Source: Typhlomys cinereus (lineage: Eukaryota > Chordata > Mammalia > Rodentia > Platacanthomyidae). Taken from it: DNA of 64,000 bases. The notes under the pieces are model-generated. The model was given only the letters and a program-made list of their open reading frames with translations, did not search any database and had not been told where the DNA came from. Positions 11,157 through 22,601 of the stretch are shown here, in pieces (position 1 is the first letter of the stretch; each line of letters opens with the position of its first letter). The DNA lies in assembly GCA_023101885.1 (NCBI GenBank), contig JALPQD010000302.1, forward strand, positions 1,639,956-1,703,955, given 5' to 3'. Position numbers and translations under genes: made by a program.

Positions 11157-11420
11157 ATTCTATACATGGTAAAGATTTTTATAAACATGGTGTGCATTAA
11201 GAGTGTGCTTGAATGTGTGTTCCTGTGGAGGCCCAATGGTGACTTCAGGTATCATCTTGGATTGCTCTACCACCTTACTGCTTACTCTGGGGTTTTCCAG
11301 ATTCTGCCTTCAAGGGCCTTAATTCCAGGTCAATGTCATATATTCCTGGCATTTTCCATGGGATCTTGGGATCCAGACCTGAAAGCAAAGGTTGGACCAT
11401 TGAGAAATGTCCCCAAGTCC
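11107..11420 (-). mobile_element. B2-like SINE with (CA)n tail, minus strand, copy 7
   Basis: The plus strand starts with a (TG)21 tract at 11112-11154, which is the CA tail in reverse. Reading back from it come 'cctgtggaggcccaatggtgacttcagg', 'ggattgctctaccaccttactgcttactctgggg', 'gattctgccttcaagggcc' and 'tggcattttccatgggatcttgggatcc', the reversed family body. The tRNA-like head is degraded. Confidence 0.82.
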
Positions 11421-13331
11421 TTTTATTTCCCTCTAAACTAAGCATATGCTATATTCACCATTAGGGTGACTGGAAAATTAGAAATGGAAACTTTGATTAG
11501 GCTTTTTCACATTAATATTAAAAATGTATTCAATGTTTTTAGGAAGTCATAGGCAAGTGTGACATACAATGTTAATCAGGTTTGGGTATTGTAAGTTCCT
11601 TTATAGTAGATTTTGTTATTTACTTTCATTATGATGAACAAAATCTTTTTCCTTTTAGATACTTTATGTGGCTACCAGTGTCACTGGTTTAAAACATCAG
11701 CAAGGGCTGGAAGCACAGGATCAGAGACTCATGAGGTGTATCAATACATTATGAATAATGCAACATTCACATCATGGAGAGGGACTTAGAAGAACTACAC
11801 AGTTCTATACTTGATTACTATCTTCCTGTTTACTAGAATCATTGCAAGAATATGATGCTAAAACCTCCATCTTGCAGAATTTTAATGAGTTTTATTGATT
11901 AGGTAACTCAGCATGCAATTTGAGCTTGTTCACTGGAGTCAGGAGAGTCCAGAACTAATATTCAGAATAGCTTGAAATGAATCATTGGCTGGAAGCCTTT
12001 GTAGTTTCATTTGTGTTTGCTTATTTTCTTTAGTTCAAGGATATTTTGTTTATTTTCCCATTTTGGGACAGACACTTTGCAACCACACTAGCCTCTAAGG
12101 CCTGTCCTCCACCTTCTGCCCATCCATGTGCACAAAGCATTTGTGGTTTACTATGCACAGTAGTAAATGAACTAAAGCTTTCTCGCTTGCCCCAACTCTT
12201 TTTTCCTTTCATGTTACATTGTTAGTTTTCTTTTTCTACAGTTGCATTTATGCTCAAATTTTAAAATTCAGCACCTCAACATCCACATCCATCTGATTTT
12301 GTGTGCTCTATGTTCCATTGTTACTGGTTACTTATTTAAGTAATTGTACCAAAATAGAATAAAAATCGTTTCAACATTAATATTTTCATTTCACTTTCAC
12401 ATCATAAAGTATCAAAATAAGGGACTTTTATTGCTTTTTGTTATGTTTAGTTTATAAGCTACAGTATGTAAAACACGGTTGACTTTTTTGCTAAATCTGC
12501 TTGTTCATAGGTTTCAATTTCATCTATGTTAAAACAAGTGCGGTGAAGTAACTGCAAGAGAATAACTTGCCTATAAATACATTAAACATCAAATCAATGA
12601 AAAATATTGATATATATCAATATTACAGTAATTCCTATTGTGACAACAGATATGATATTTAAAAATTAAATTCTCTTGGTTTTAAATTATTTGATGACAA
12701 TATAACTTGATTCCAATTTTCGGAAAACAATGGTTTCTATTTTGTTTCCTCAAGTTGTGTCATACCCTATCCAAAAGCAATGAAGTATGCTCTGCTATGA
12801 AGTGGGGAAATGCAACAGTCCGTGTAAAGTGAATGTAGAAGTAGATTCATTATGTCGCCTTCCTCTGCTCTCTTTCCCCAAAGTATACGCTCTGTAGGCC
12901 CATTTCATATTGCAATTTATTGTTCATTCTCTTAGAGAAAAATGCTTTTATGATACCTTTTCTCTTTAACTCTGCTCTTTTAGAAATTAACTTAATGCAT
13001 TTCATGCAGAATTGTTTAGAATTGCCAAAAATCAGTATGCAAAGTAAATCAAAAGGTAATATATTTTCCTAAGGGTTTACATTAATGGTACAAGCTCAGC
13101 AAATAAGCAAACTGAGTATAGTAATCTGGAATTGGTCGCATTTAATTAAAATTTAGCAGCTTCATCAGCGTGCTTGCTCCTTCCCAGCAGTGTTTTGCTA
13201 CACAGTGATTACCACAATCTAGCATTACATCATGCAATTGTTTTTTAACAACCATACCTTCATCATTGGATACCTGGTCTCTGCAGGTAACAGTACTATG
13301 GCTTGGCCTCCAACTGTATTTGACTGTCTCT
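11421..13331. other. Unassigned AT-rich DNA with a 22-bp palindrome
   Basis: This is one of the longer stretches with no recognisable repeat. Positions 12603-12624 are a perfect 22-bp AT-rich palindrome with a TTGATATATATCAA core. No coding potential above background was seen. Confidence 0.35.
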
Positions 13332-13475
13332 CCCAAGACTAAATTGTAATCTGTATGATAGTGGATGTCTTTGTGTTTTATTCCCCATGATGGTACCAGT
13401 GCTTAGGACAGTGCTTGGCACATGCAGAATTCGTTAGCACTCAAGGTATGAGCTGTCTACTGAATGCATACTTAT
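13332..13475 (+). repeat. L2 LINE 3'-end remnant
   Basis: The order 'caagactaaattgtaatctgtatgatagtggatgtctttgtgttttattcccc', 'cagtgcttaggacagtgcttggcacatgcag', then 'gcactcaaggtatg...tgaatgcatac' is the classic L2 3' end (acagtgcctggcacatagtaggcgctcaataaa). Confidence 0.75.
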
Positions 13476-14881
13476 CTCATTATGTTCCTATAAATGTGGT
13501 TTTATGTAAACTCAAAAGTAAGGAAGACTATTTTTAAGACCTGGAAAACTTAAAGAGAACTCAGTTTTTGTTTTTAAAGACCTTGATTAGATTATATGCT
13601 TAAAATTTTAACCCTATGCTTAAGAGGAATCCTGTTTACTTTAGACCCAAGTTCTGGTGTCAGGAAGCTGGCCCTTTCACCACAAATCCTGAGTTAGTTT
13701 TTAAAAGACAACCATAAATACAGTGGCTTGGGGAAGTGAAAATTCCTTTTGATATCCACATTTAAATCTGAAAAAGAAAGAAAAAGCAAATTCAGAAAGG
13801 CCTTTGGTTGTATTTTGGACAAAACATGACATAGTATCACTTAGAGTAGGGAAAATGATGAGGTCCTCATATCAGAGAGAGAAAATGAGCTGCTCTGAGT
13901 TGGTACCATAGGAAAGCCATAAAGACAGCTTTCTCCAAAGACAGGGGTTTTAAAGTATCTATCCAAACTTATCAGCTCCCCATCTACAATGATGTTAAAG
14001 TGAATGGAGAGACCACAGGCAGAGTGAGGGGGAGATGTCTGTTATTGTTAGTATATCAAGTGCAATTCGTTCCCTAGGCTGGATTTGGTGTAGTTTAAGG
14101 TTTCCCTGTCTTAAAGACATAGGAGAGGAGACATACGTGACTGTGTTTGCAAGGAGGTTAGTGAAGAAGCAGATGCTTCTGTGTGCTGGCCTTCCACTGA
14201 AATCTGTGGAATAGCAAATGTCACAGAATGATTCCTATTGAGTGATTGCACTTGTGTACATGCCGCATACTTTTTTAGTATACTGTCATATATGCTGTAT
14301 CCCATATCCAAAAGTGGAAGGTGAGCTCCCATGTCCTCAGAAAGAACCACTAAATAGATTAGATTATCCTATAGAACATTCTTGTATTGAGACCAAACGG
14401 TGTTCCTGGACTCTACTTTTGAAACCAAATAATTATTTGCCTTCATGTCTTTACCACATATTAGATATATGAATTGGATGATTATCTTTCTAAACTTTTT
14501 CTAACTCGGTTAAATAAATGACAGAGACATCCACCGTCTCTAACTAAGAGTATGTGAGAAGCAAACCCCTCACATAGTGATTGTCAAATAACATGGGCTC
14601 AGTCGCAATCGGTGGATGGAGACTAGGTGGTGATGATGACAGAGAAGGGCAATGTGAATCCTATGTTTCAGCAAAACATAAAGATTGATAGATTCTCGTA
14701 ACATCACAATATACTCAAACTCATTTGCGTGCTTTCAGCTGATGTCCTTTTTCGATGACTGAGCAAAGGGAGACACAGAAGAACACATGACTTGTTTGTG
14801 TGAGGCAGTGTGTTACCAACCCTGAAATATGGAGGCCTATCTAACGCATAATTGTACTTCTAGAAATACAGTGTGTGCTCC
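13476..14881. other. Unassigned DNA
   Basis: No gene, RNA or repeat could be assigned. Confidence 0.35.
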
Positions 14882-15005
14882 ACCATTTACCATGGGGAAA
14901 ATTTCTCAAGATATTTAATCTTCCCTTTTCTCTGTGCCAAGTGATTATAGTAATAATATAATCACCTCATAGAATAGTTAAGAGAGTACAGTGAGAAAAA
15001 TCACA
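14882..15005 (+). repeat. MIR SINE remnant
   Basis: The sequence runs 'accatttaccatgggg', 'tttctcaagatatttaatcttcccttttctctgtgcc', 'agtaataatataatcacctcatagaatagttaagagagtacagtgag', which follows the MIR core (cttaacctctctgtgcc...taatagtacctacctcatagggttg). Confidence 0.65.
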
Positions 15006-15370
15006 TGGGCCATTTTTTCATGGGTGTTCCCAGAGTGAACACAACGTGTGTGATGGTCACTTAATCATATTCTTGCAGCAAACACCTTAATGGGTTGCTT
15101 CACTGTTCCTTGACAGAGCCAGGAAGTTGATGTCAGGATACAATCCCATCAAAGTAAATCCTGGTGAGCCAGCACAGTATATTCAAATTTTGTATCTTTC
15201 TGTTCAATCCATGATTTAGATGTTCCAAAGACTACAGGGATTTATCATAGCAAGAAATGCCTCTTTTAAATGGTACTCAAGTTAATAGTGGAAACTAGTC
15301 GCATACAGACTTTAGGAGAGTAGAATGTATGTGTGGAATTTTGGTAGACTATGAGCCCACATCTTAGAAA

Positions 15371-15515
15371 CAAACTGAGACCAGGTGTGGTGTCCTTATG
15401 CAGATTCCTAGCATTTGGGCTAGAGCGGGAGGTTACTGAACTCAAAGCCAGTTCAGGATAGACTGGGAGACCCTGCCTCAGAGAAAGTTAATAAATAACA
15501 ATAAATAAATGAATG
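15371..15515 (+). mobile_element. B1-like (7SL-derived) SINE remnant
   Basis: The pattern 'gaccaggtgtggtg...cctagcatttgggc', 'gggaggttactgaactcaaagccagttcaggatagactgggagaccctgcctcag', then an A-rich tail with AATAAA words, follows rodent B1 (gccgggcgtggtggcgcacgcctttaatcccagca...gagaccctgtctc). Confidence 0.7.
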
Positions 15516-16704
15516 TGGAGAGAGCATCCTTAAAATGGAAAGAGAGATTGAAGGAACCAGGGGAAAGGAAGCAAGGACAGGAAGGATAAGGAATCATTGT
15601 TAGCTGCCATTCCTTAACTAGATGGTCAATTTATTTAGTTTCTGTTCAGAATGAATAGTGAACAGGAAGCACAGAACATAGTTTTTTTTTCTCTTCTCCT
15701 TCACAAATGCACTTCTTATTTGGTCATAGAAAAATGAGCCTGGTAGTAGAAGGTAGTCAGTAGTAGACTTCCAGGGTGTCCTCTATGTAGCAATCTAGGT
15801 TATGTACAGTCCAACTAGAATTCTAGGCAGACTAGACTGGAGGAGGTCAGATGATGGACGTCAGACTTGTCTTGCTCTCCTGCCCATAGCTAATGACTTT
15901 GACACACCATGATTTTTGTAAGTCTACAGCCCAGATCAAGCATGCAACTGTCCTACACAGCAGATTTGTTCACCCTAGAGTTGACTGGGAATAAGAGGTC
16001 ACAATTTTACCTTACACAACCAAATCATACTTAGTATCTCCTCATTGTAGTGTCCAGGGCTCAGTAATAGGGGGATATTTCTATTTATAAACATCAACAA
16101 CAAAACAGGCTGGGCAAAACATCTGATAACCTGAGTTCCATACCTACAGACCACATGTCCTGAGACAAGTTGTCCTCTGATCATCACACACATTCGTCCT
16201 TTCCTCAGCAGTCAGAGAATTATGGAGTGGAACAGGATATGAGGTTAGATTTGAGAAGACATAGACATATGGACATGGTGCCGTAGTAGGATCCATAACA
16301 CACAGTGCTATGATGATTCACCTCTTACTGTGACCATGACTCACAGGAACACTGAAGTCCAATTTTATTCATGTGTCTGAATCACTTGGGGGTACTTTTA
16401 TCAATTTAGATTTGATATCTTCTCCCCAGCCTAAATTCAGAATGCTCTGGCTGTTAGAGACCATGTATCACAAGGAAGAACCTAGATCAGACAGTGTTGA
16501 CAGATAAGTTTTGCCATAGAATTCAGCAACCAATAATGGACTGACCCGCCTTTAACAGAAACGAGTAAAATTAAGACTTGGAAAATCAGGAGGCTATTTT
16601 TTAAATTCCGACTTCACTCTTTCTTTACTTTATCTAGTTTGTTTATATAAGCATCATTGTTTCTCCTCCCTTTTTTTCTCCTCTTCTTCCTCTTCCTTTT
16701 TTTA
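15516..16704. other. Unassigned DNA
   Basis: No gene or named repeat seen. Open frames are short and featureless. Confidence 0.35.
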
Positions 16705-16975
16705 AGAAGGCAAATTTATTTTGGTTCAGACTTTAAGAGTACAGTCCATAATGGTGTGGAGTGCAAGGCAGCAAGAGCATGAATCAGTTGTCACATTGCA
16801 CCCACAGTCAGGAAGCAGAGAGAGATAAATGTGGATGAGATGCTTGCTTTCTCAATTTATTCAATCCAGATGTTAGCCCATCGAATGTATAACTCACATT
16901 AAGAGAGGTCTTTCCTCTTCAGTTAAAACTTTCTAGAAACAACCTTTGTAGGTCCACCCACGAGTGTGTTTCCAT
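16705..16975 (-). mobile_element. MaLR-type LTR, minus strand
   Basis: The plus strand shows 'caaatttattttggttcagactttaagagtacagtccataatgg', 'gcagcaagagcatg', 'cagttgtcacattgcacccacagtcaggaagcagagagaga', 'gatgttagcccatcgaatg', 'ggtctttcctcttcagttaa', 'tagaaacaacctttgtaggtccaccca'. This is the reversed order of a common rodent LTR-type element with an AATAAA-like poly(A) signal. I recognise the pattern but cannot name the subfamily with confidence. Confidence 0.6.
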
Positions 16976-17162
16976 GGGGACTCTATGCTCAGTTGACAAT
17001 GACTATACTAAACCAGAGCTTCTTACTCTGTCTATTTACAATCTATTTCATCAAGATTTTTAGGACAATCCTCGAATGCAGGTATGTTAAAGACCTTCAA
17101 CAAGCATTAATCATAATTAATCATAAACTATTCATTTTAGAGCAATTTTTATACATATTGTA

Positions 17163-17543
17163 GCAGTTCACCTGCATGGTAGCTGATAGAATCTCCATCA
17201 AACAGCTTAAGGGAACAAGGGGTCCAGTTGGCAGGAAAGCTAACACTAACACCAGGGCTAAAAGGAAGTGGCTGCACCATCTCCACATATTAGCTAAGAG
17301 AGGGATGATCCTTACTTGCCAGACCAGCACATCTGGCCAAGTATAGACAAAGGATGCTACCTTTCTTAAACAGTCCCCTCCATTTTATTCACTTTCCCCA
17401 GGGACTAGTCCCACCCACCATGGGCGGGCTTTTCCCATCCACTAAACAATCTCCTGCAGGTTTGCTCTGGGCTTAACTACAAATATTCCCAGAGCTTGAA
17501 CCTTCAACCATCAAGTTGACACCTGTATCTAACTATGACACAC
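17163..17543 (-). mobile_element. MaLR-type LTR, minus strand, second copy
   Basis: It shares ordered blocks with the element at 36950-37285: 'aacaccagggc', 'gatccttacttgc', 'agcacatctggccaa', 'ccctccattttattcac', 'tctcctgcaggtttgctctgggcttaact', 'tcaagttgacacctgtatctaactatgaca'. The terminal 'tgtcatagttagat' (on the minus strand) would be the LTR 5' end. It lies about 190 bp past another such element. Confidence 0.55.
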
Positions 17544-17867
17544 ATATATATAATTACACTTTCATGCTACAGAACACAAAGCATCTTTAACAGTTGCCAA
17601 AGTAATCAACATTTTGATTTTATAGCTATCATTGTTGAAAATGGGATTTCACATACATAGTACAAAATGGCAGAAATATGTTTAGGGTTTTTCAGAAATT
17701 ATTGGAATTTCTGTCCTAAACATTCCAAAATAGTCCAATCCAATTGTCATTTTTGAAACTTGTGAGAAATGATGGAGTCAATTATTTAAAACCTGTACTC
17801 TTTATAATTAAGCAATAACATTTCTATTAGAGCAGATATTTTGTATGTCCAGTTGAAACACTGAAAA
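17544..17867. other. Unassigned AT-rich DNA
   Basis: Nothing recognisable. Confidence 0.4.
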
Positions 17868-18109
17868 CTAGGCTAGGGAGATGGCTTTGAAGTTAAAGTC
17901 CTTGCCTCACAAGCAAAAGGACTTGAGTTCAGATTCCCAGATCACTTGTAGAAATGCCAAACAGATGTGTATAATCCTGGCCCTAAAAGGCAGATCCCAG
18001 AGGAAAGCAATAAGTCAGTACAGCAATTCAGGATTATTTCCGATGTTGCCTTTGAGCGTACACAAGCACACACACTCAAGAGTCCTCATGTACATATACT
18101 TGGAAATGT

Positions 18110-18162
<53 letters not shown>
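17868..18162 (+). mobile_element. B2-like SINE with (CA)23 tail, copy 8
   Basis: A head (aggctagggagatggctttgaagttaaag) and B box (gacttgagttcagattccc) precede the body ('tgccaaacagatg', 'tggccctaaaaggcagatcccag', 'gcaattcaggattatttcc', 'ttgagcgtacacaagcacac'). An uninterrupted CA tract lies at 18117-18162. A long purine tract is attached directly downstream. Confidence 0.84.
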
Positions 18163-18165
<3 letters not shown>

Positions 18166-18299
18166 GGATGAGGAGGAGGAATAAGAAGAAAAAGAAGGGA
18201 GGAGGAGGGGGGTGAAAGAAGAGAAGGAGGAAGAGGAATGAAAAAAGGGGAGAGAAAAAGAAGAAGAGGAGGAGGAGGTGGAGGAGGAGGAGGAGAAAC
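18163..18299. repeat. Homopurine GGA/GAA-rich tract
   Basis: Almost every base of the plus strand is A or G, in GGA, GAA and GAAAA words, with only a few T interruptions. It abuts the SINE's CA tract, so the SINE tail and the purine tract form one simple-repeat block of about 180 bp. Confidence 0.9.
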
Positions 18300-19370
18300 A
18301 TAGAAACTCCTGAACTGCAGTAGCCTCCAGTCTAAGAGGAATGAGCACAGCTGGTTTTGGTCGTCACTTAGTGATGTAACAGCATCCTCAGTGTGCTACG
18401 TGCTTGTTGTGTGTTCACTGCAGCTGCAGCAGAACAAGAAAGCAACAGGGCAAACCCTGCTCAGAGCACTTAGATCCGTTATATCTGACTCTCCACCACC
18501 TGTGGGTTTTGTGCATTGGAAATTTATTGTTGCATAATATTTTTCATCACTCCCACACTCAGGAACACAACTTCCTGCCACCCAGAAAGTTCATACGTAA
18601 GAGAATGGGGTGACATACTCTCTTCTCTCTCCAAAACGCACACACACACACGCACACACACATCCTTTCCTTTTATAATTAACTTGTGTACCAGTATTTA
18701 ATTCTCACGAATCATTACTTAGCATATACAATTAATGTAATTTCATTAAAAGTTTTTAAACTAAAAGACATATGCTCAAAGTAGGGATATAATATAATTG
18801 TATGTATTTCTAAAATGTCTTCTTTTTCTGTAAAATATCTAAAATATCATCATTGATGATCTAAAATTCCTCCTCAGCATTTTATTTTTCTCTCTAAGCC
18901 CTTCCTTCCCTAAATCCATTTCATAGACCTGTCAGGATCACATCTAAGTGCAGGAAACCAATAACCCATCAGCCTTGTTCCCATCCCTGATATCCATTTA
19001 CAGTGCTGTGGATTCTGATCTACTTTCCTACTTCTCATTTTGACTCCTCCTCTGCTAAGGCTTTCTTGCATTAACTCGTACTTTGGTCTTACATTTCTGG
19101 CTCATTTGACACCACATTCAAGTGTGTCAGATCACATTAATAGATAACTGGCATCTCCCAGTGAAAGTTTGTAGTGACCAGAGTTACCACAAGGATATGC
19201 TGCCCTATGGACAAAGCTCCTCACGGTTTCACCTGATCCAGTCACTGGTGACTCCCCACTTTAATTTAAATAGGAATACTCACAGAGAGTGAAAATAATC
19301 AGCATCCCAATGTCCCAAAGCAGAGCTTGTGCTGCTTTAAGACACAGCTTGTTATTCACTGCAGTGAATA
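18300..19370. other. Unassigned DNA with a short CA tract
   Basis: No gene seen. A short CA/CG-type run lies at about 18636-18663. Confidence 0.35.
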
Positions 19371-19652
19371 AGGGCTGAGGAAGTGGCTAAGGGATTAAAG
19401 TCTTTGCCTCACTAGCAAAAGGAACTGAGTTCTGATCCCTAGATCCCATGTAAAAACACCAGGCAGAAATGACAGAGGCAGCAATTCCAGCCCTGGAAAG
19501 TGTAGTTTGGGAAAATCCAGAACAAAGCAATACAGAGGTAGAACAATCCATAATGATGTCATATATCACCCTCGGACCTTCACGGGCATATGCTTTCAGG
19601 TGTCCTCTGGTACACACAATACACACGTACAAACACATACACACACACACAC
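19371..19652 (+). mobile_element. B2-like SINE with short CA tail, copy 9
   Basis: A head (agggctgaggaagtggctaagggattaaag) and B box (gaactgagttctgatccc) are followed by the family body ('acaccaggcagaaatgacagaggcagc', 'gaaaatccagaacaaagcaatac', 'gaacaatccataatgatg') and a CA-rich tail at about 19611-19652. Confidence 0.84.
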
Positions 19653-20569
19653 ACAGACTTTTTTGTAACGGACTGCCTCTTTCAACATTCTGTGTTCAAT
19701 TTGAGGATTCCGTGAGACCATAACACACATGTGTAGGTTCCTGAAGCAGGAACATCACAACCTGTGGTAAATTGTTTTTCTTCCTCATCGCCATGGTGTT
19801 CTTGGCTCAGAAGATACTTGGGAGGGATTCACTAAGGTTGACCTAAACACTCAGGCGCCAGAATAACTTGTCCAGTTGTTGCAAACACCAAGACTCAGCA
19901 TTTTGAATACAGCAAGAACTTTGGACTAAGCATATCTGAGGAAGTGCTTGTCCTTCCTCAGGGCGAGTTTTTTCCTCATGAAATTATCATTGTGTCATCA
20001 ATATCATGACCTCATAGATCATGAGGTCAGAGGTTAAAATGGAAGTAAACGTAGAAGTTCCTCAAAGGAAAGTCAGCAGGATAACCTCGGGTTAACTTTG
20101 ACACCCTGCAGCTTTGGTGACAATGGAAGCGTTCAGTGTCTGTTCAAGTTGGTGGCCACTCATTTATGGGACCTGTGAAACATGGGACTAAATTTATGGG
20201 TCATTAAACATTCACATTAGTTAATGTCTATGATACTGGGTAACACAAAAGTGAATTAATAAGCTCATTCTAGGCATTAGTCACTCAGCCTTCAAAACAG
20301 ACCAAATGAGAACTTAACTCTGTTATTTTTTCATAGACTAAATTTGAGACCAAGTCAAGGCTCTTTCTCTTAATTATGTCACTTAGCATGGCCTTCTTGA
20401 GTTGTTCATATTTTTAATGCATGTGTAGCTCTCTATAATTACTAATGGAGAAGGAGAAATAGAAACTGTGGATAAGCTTGTATGTTTAAGAGAAGCATAC
20501 TCACACTTGCATTTGGTGGATGGTTTTGCAGCTGGAGAGCTCAAAGCTGTAAGGCAGCTGGTTCAGAGA
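19653..20569. other. Unassigned DNA with an everted AGGTCA motif
   Basis: No gene or repeat identified. At 20007-20029 an inverted repeat places TGACCT and AGGTCA 11 bp apart (everted nuclear-receptor half-site pattern), which could equally be chance. Confidence 0.3.
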
Positions 20570-20650
20570 TTGAACTGGTTAACTTTTGTCAGTTTGATTG
20601 GAATACATAGTCCCTGAATGTGTCTGTAAAATCTTCCCATCCTACTGATC
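20570..20650 (+). mobile_element. MaLR-type LTR 5' fragment
   Basis: The words 'ggttaacttttgtcagtttgattggaatacatagtccctgaatgtgtctg' follow the usual start of the rodent LTR-type element seen elsewhere in this window on the minus strand (ttgtcaacttgac...gcatgtctgtgag). Only the first part is present. Confidence 0.4.
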
Positions 20651-20747
20651 ATGGCAAAAAAAGGAGAGGGAAGAAGCTGGTCTCACGTGCAGTTGGGAAG
20701 CAGAGAGAAGACAGGAAATAAGGGCAGAGTAAGAATCCTCAATGCTG

Positions 20748-20900
20748 TGCACATTAAAGGATGCTCCAGGGATGGGAGGGGGAGGCACTGGAGGATGGAA
20801 AAGGAGGGGGGAGGAGAGGGGGGCATAAGGTGGTGGGAGGTTGGAGGGAAGGAGGGGACCGGTGTTACTGTTAAAGTTGTATGAGTAGAAATAAAAAAAA
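20748..20900 (+). mobile_element. 5'-truncated L1 3' end with target-site duplication
   Basis: The purine-rich 3' UTR begins 'tgcacattaaagg' and ends '...gttgtatgagtagaaataaaaaaaa'. It is flanked by a perfect 17-bp direct repeat (aagaatcctcaatgctg, 20731-20747 and 20901-20917), the signature of L1-mediated target-primed insertion. The same 3' UTR is at 60257-60507. The insert is only about 150 bp, so it never encoded anything. Confidence 0.85.
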
Positions 20901-20917
20901 AAGAATCCTCAATGCTG

Positions 20918-21095
20918 GAGACTGGAGAAATGATCCAGGGGTTAAACCTCTGCCTCAAAAACAAGAGGACCTGAGTTTAGATCCCAGATCCCACATAAAA
21001 ATGCTAGACAGAAATGGAGGCAGCCTGTACTTCCAAACCTAGAAAGAGGAGTCTGGGAAACCCCCGAACAAAACAATATGGAGGTAGAGTAGTCA
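20918..21095 (+). mobile_element. B2-like SINE, 3'-truncated, copy 10
   Basis: It starts immediately after the L1 TSD with 'gagactggagaaatgatccaggggttaaacctctgcctc', then 'gacctgagtttagatcccag', 'tgctagacagaaatggaggcagcctgtacttcc', 'agtctgggaaacccccgaac', and loses family identity near 21095. The L1 insertion hit just 5' of this SINE. Confidence 0.82.
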
Positions 21096-22440
21096 ATCAG
21101 AGGGGGAGAAAAGAAATCTCAGTGCTTACACCAGGGAATCATTTCCTCCAGACAGGCTCATCCTCAGGGTCACCCCAGCTAGAGACCAAGTGTTCAATCC
21201 CATGAGCGTAGGGGGGCAGTGCACAATCAAACTACAGCATGTGATATCATTTTTCGCATTCACATATGTACTCTCTCCCTGCAACTGGGTTCTCATGTGG
21301 TTGTACAGGTACATGCATATGCATGCACGTGTGCATGCGTGTGTAAGTGTGTTCTCATTTATGCATGTACGTGTGTGTGTAAGTTGTTTTTTATATGTGG
21401 GTGCACTTGGTTGTGTTTCACAAGCACATTAATTATGTAGCGTATGTGTATGCACATGAATGTGTGTACAAGCAGGGTCTCATGTGAAGGTGTGCTTGTG
21501 TATGCTGGCATGAATGTCTCAATTATGTGTGTATACACGTATATAAGTTGGTTCACATGTGTGGGTGCTCTCTATGTGGTGTGCATGTGTTCCACAGCTG
21601 TGTGCATGTATGTGAGTTTGTGCATGCATGTGGAGGTCTAAGGATGATATTTTCTGGGAAGAGGCATCACTAGGGACTGCTGCTCAGAGCTGGGTCTGCT
21701 GGGGTCATAGGTGAGCCCTGGACAGTGTCAGGTTATTTTTCCTCAGTTCTGGGGAATGACTCAAGGCTTCTCTGCGAAGTTGTCAAGCCAGCAGTTTTTC
21801 AGGCATCTGTATTTCTACCAGTCCAATCTTTTCATAGTCATTATAAGGTCACGGGTACAATATTTTTCAAGTTTGTTATTTTTAAAGAAACCAAATCTTT
21901 CCTAATTCAGAGAGCATGCATTTTTTCACCATTTTGAGGCAACTGTCTCCCTGAAAATAGCATGATGGTTTTTATCGCAGCATTTTCTGAAAGGAGAAAA
22001 AAGAACCGCTTCCTCAGGGCTGATGTTTCTCAGGCCCTGCTGACAGCAGTCATATGCCCAGGTGCAAGCAGCAGAAAGCAGAACTGAGCCCCAGCTTTGT
22101 TGTCTGTTTGGGAAACTCTCAGGACAGAACCGGACTGTGTCTGGATGGCAATCAAAGCAAGTTGACGAACACAGGCATCTCTTGACTTTCGTAAGTTATA
22201 GAATTCTGCTCGGACACTTGTGAAATAGGAATGTGAAGCTGAAGGGAACAGTGGGTGATATCCCTATTAGCTTCTCTCCCCAGTGACTGCAGGGTTCCGT
22301 GCATGTGTGTGTCTGAAGAAACACTATCACGAGTCATTTAAAAACCATTCTTTTCTCTTCTCATTGCATTCTGGAATTCTAACCTGTGCGTGATTGTCAC
22401 TATAAATCCATTGTCATGCATAAGTCTTTAGTTATTTTAA
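21096..22440. other. Unassigned DNA with a degenerate TG/CA region
   Basis: Positions about 21290-21640 are a long, imperfect alternating purine-pyrimidine stretch (TGTG, CATG, GTAT words). The short cysteine-rich frames through it are consequences of that composition. The remainder is featureless. Confidence 0.4.
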
Positions 22441-22536
22441 ATCAACTTATTTAAAGACAATGATTCATCTTCAATTTTTGTTTCTTCATTCTTTATCTGT
22501 TTGTTGATTATTAGATGGAGCTTGAGAAGGCGGAGA

Positions 22537-22540
<4 letters not shown>

Positions 22541-22598
<58 letters not shown>
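22541..22598. repeat. (GA)29 microsatellite
   Basis: Uninterrupted GA run of 58 bp on the plus strand, preceded by a degenerate purine segment. The serine/leucine frame on the other strand is a translation of this tract. Confidence 0.95.

Positions 22599-22601
<3 letters not shown>

Noticed and set aside
15999..16193. Short minus-strand open frame in unassigned DNA
   Set aside because: No domain, no transcript signals; chance frame.
22541..22598. Repeat array resembling a CRISPR or tandem-repeat gene
   Set aside because: Simple dinucleotide tract without spacers; the genome is mammalian.
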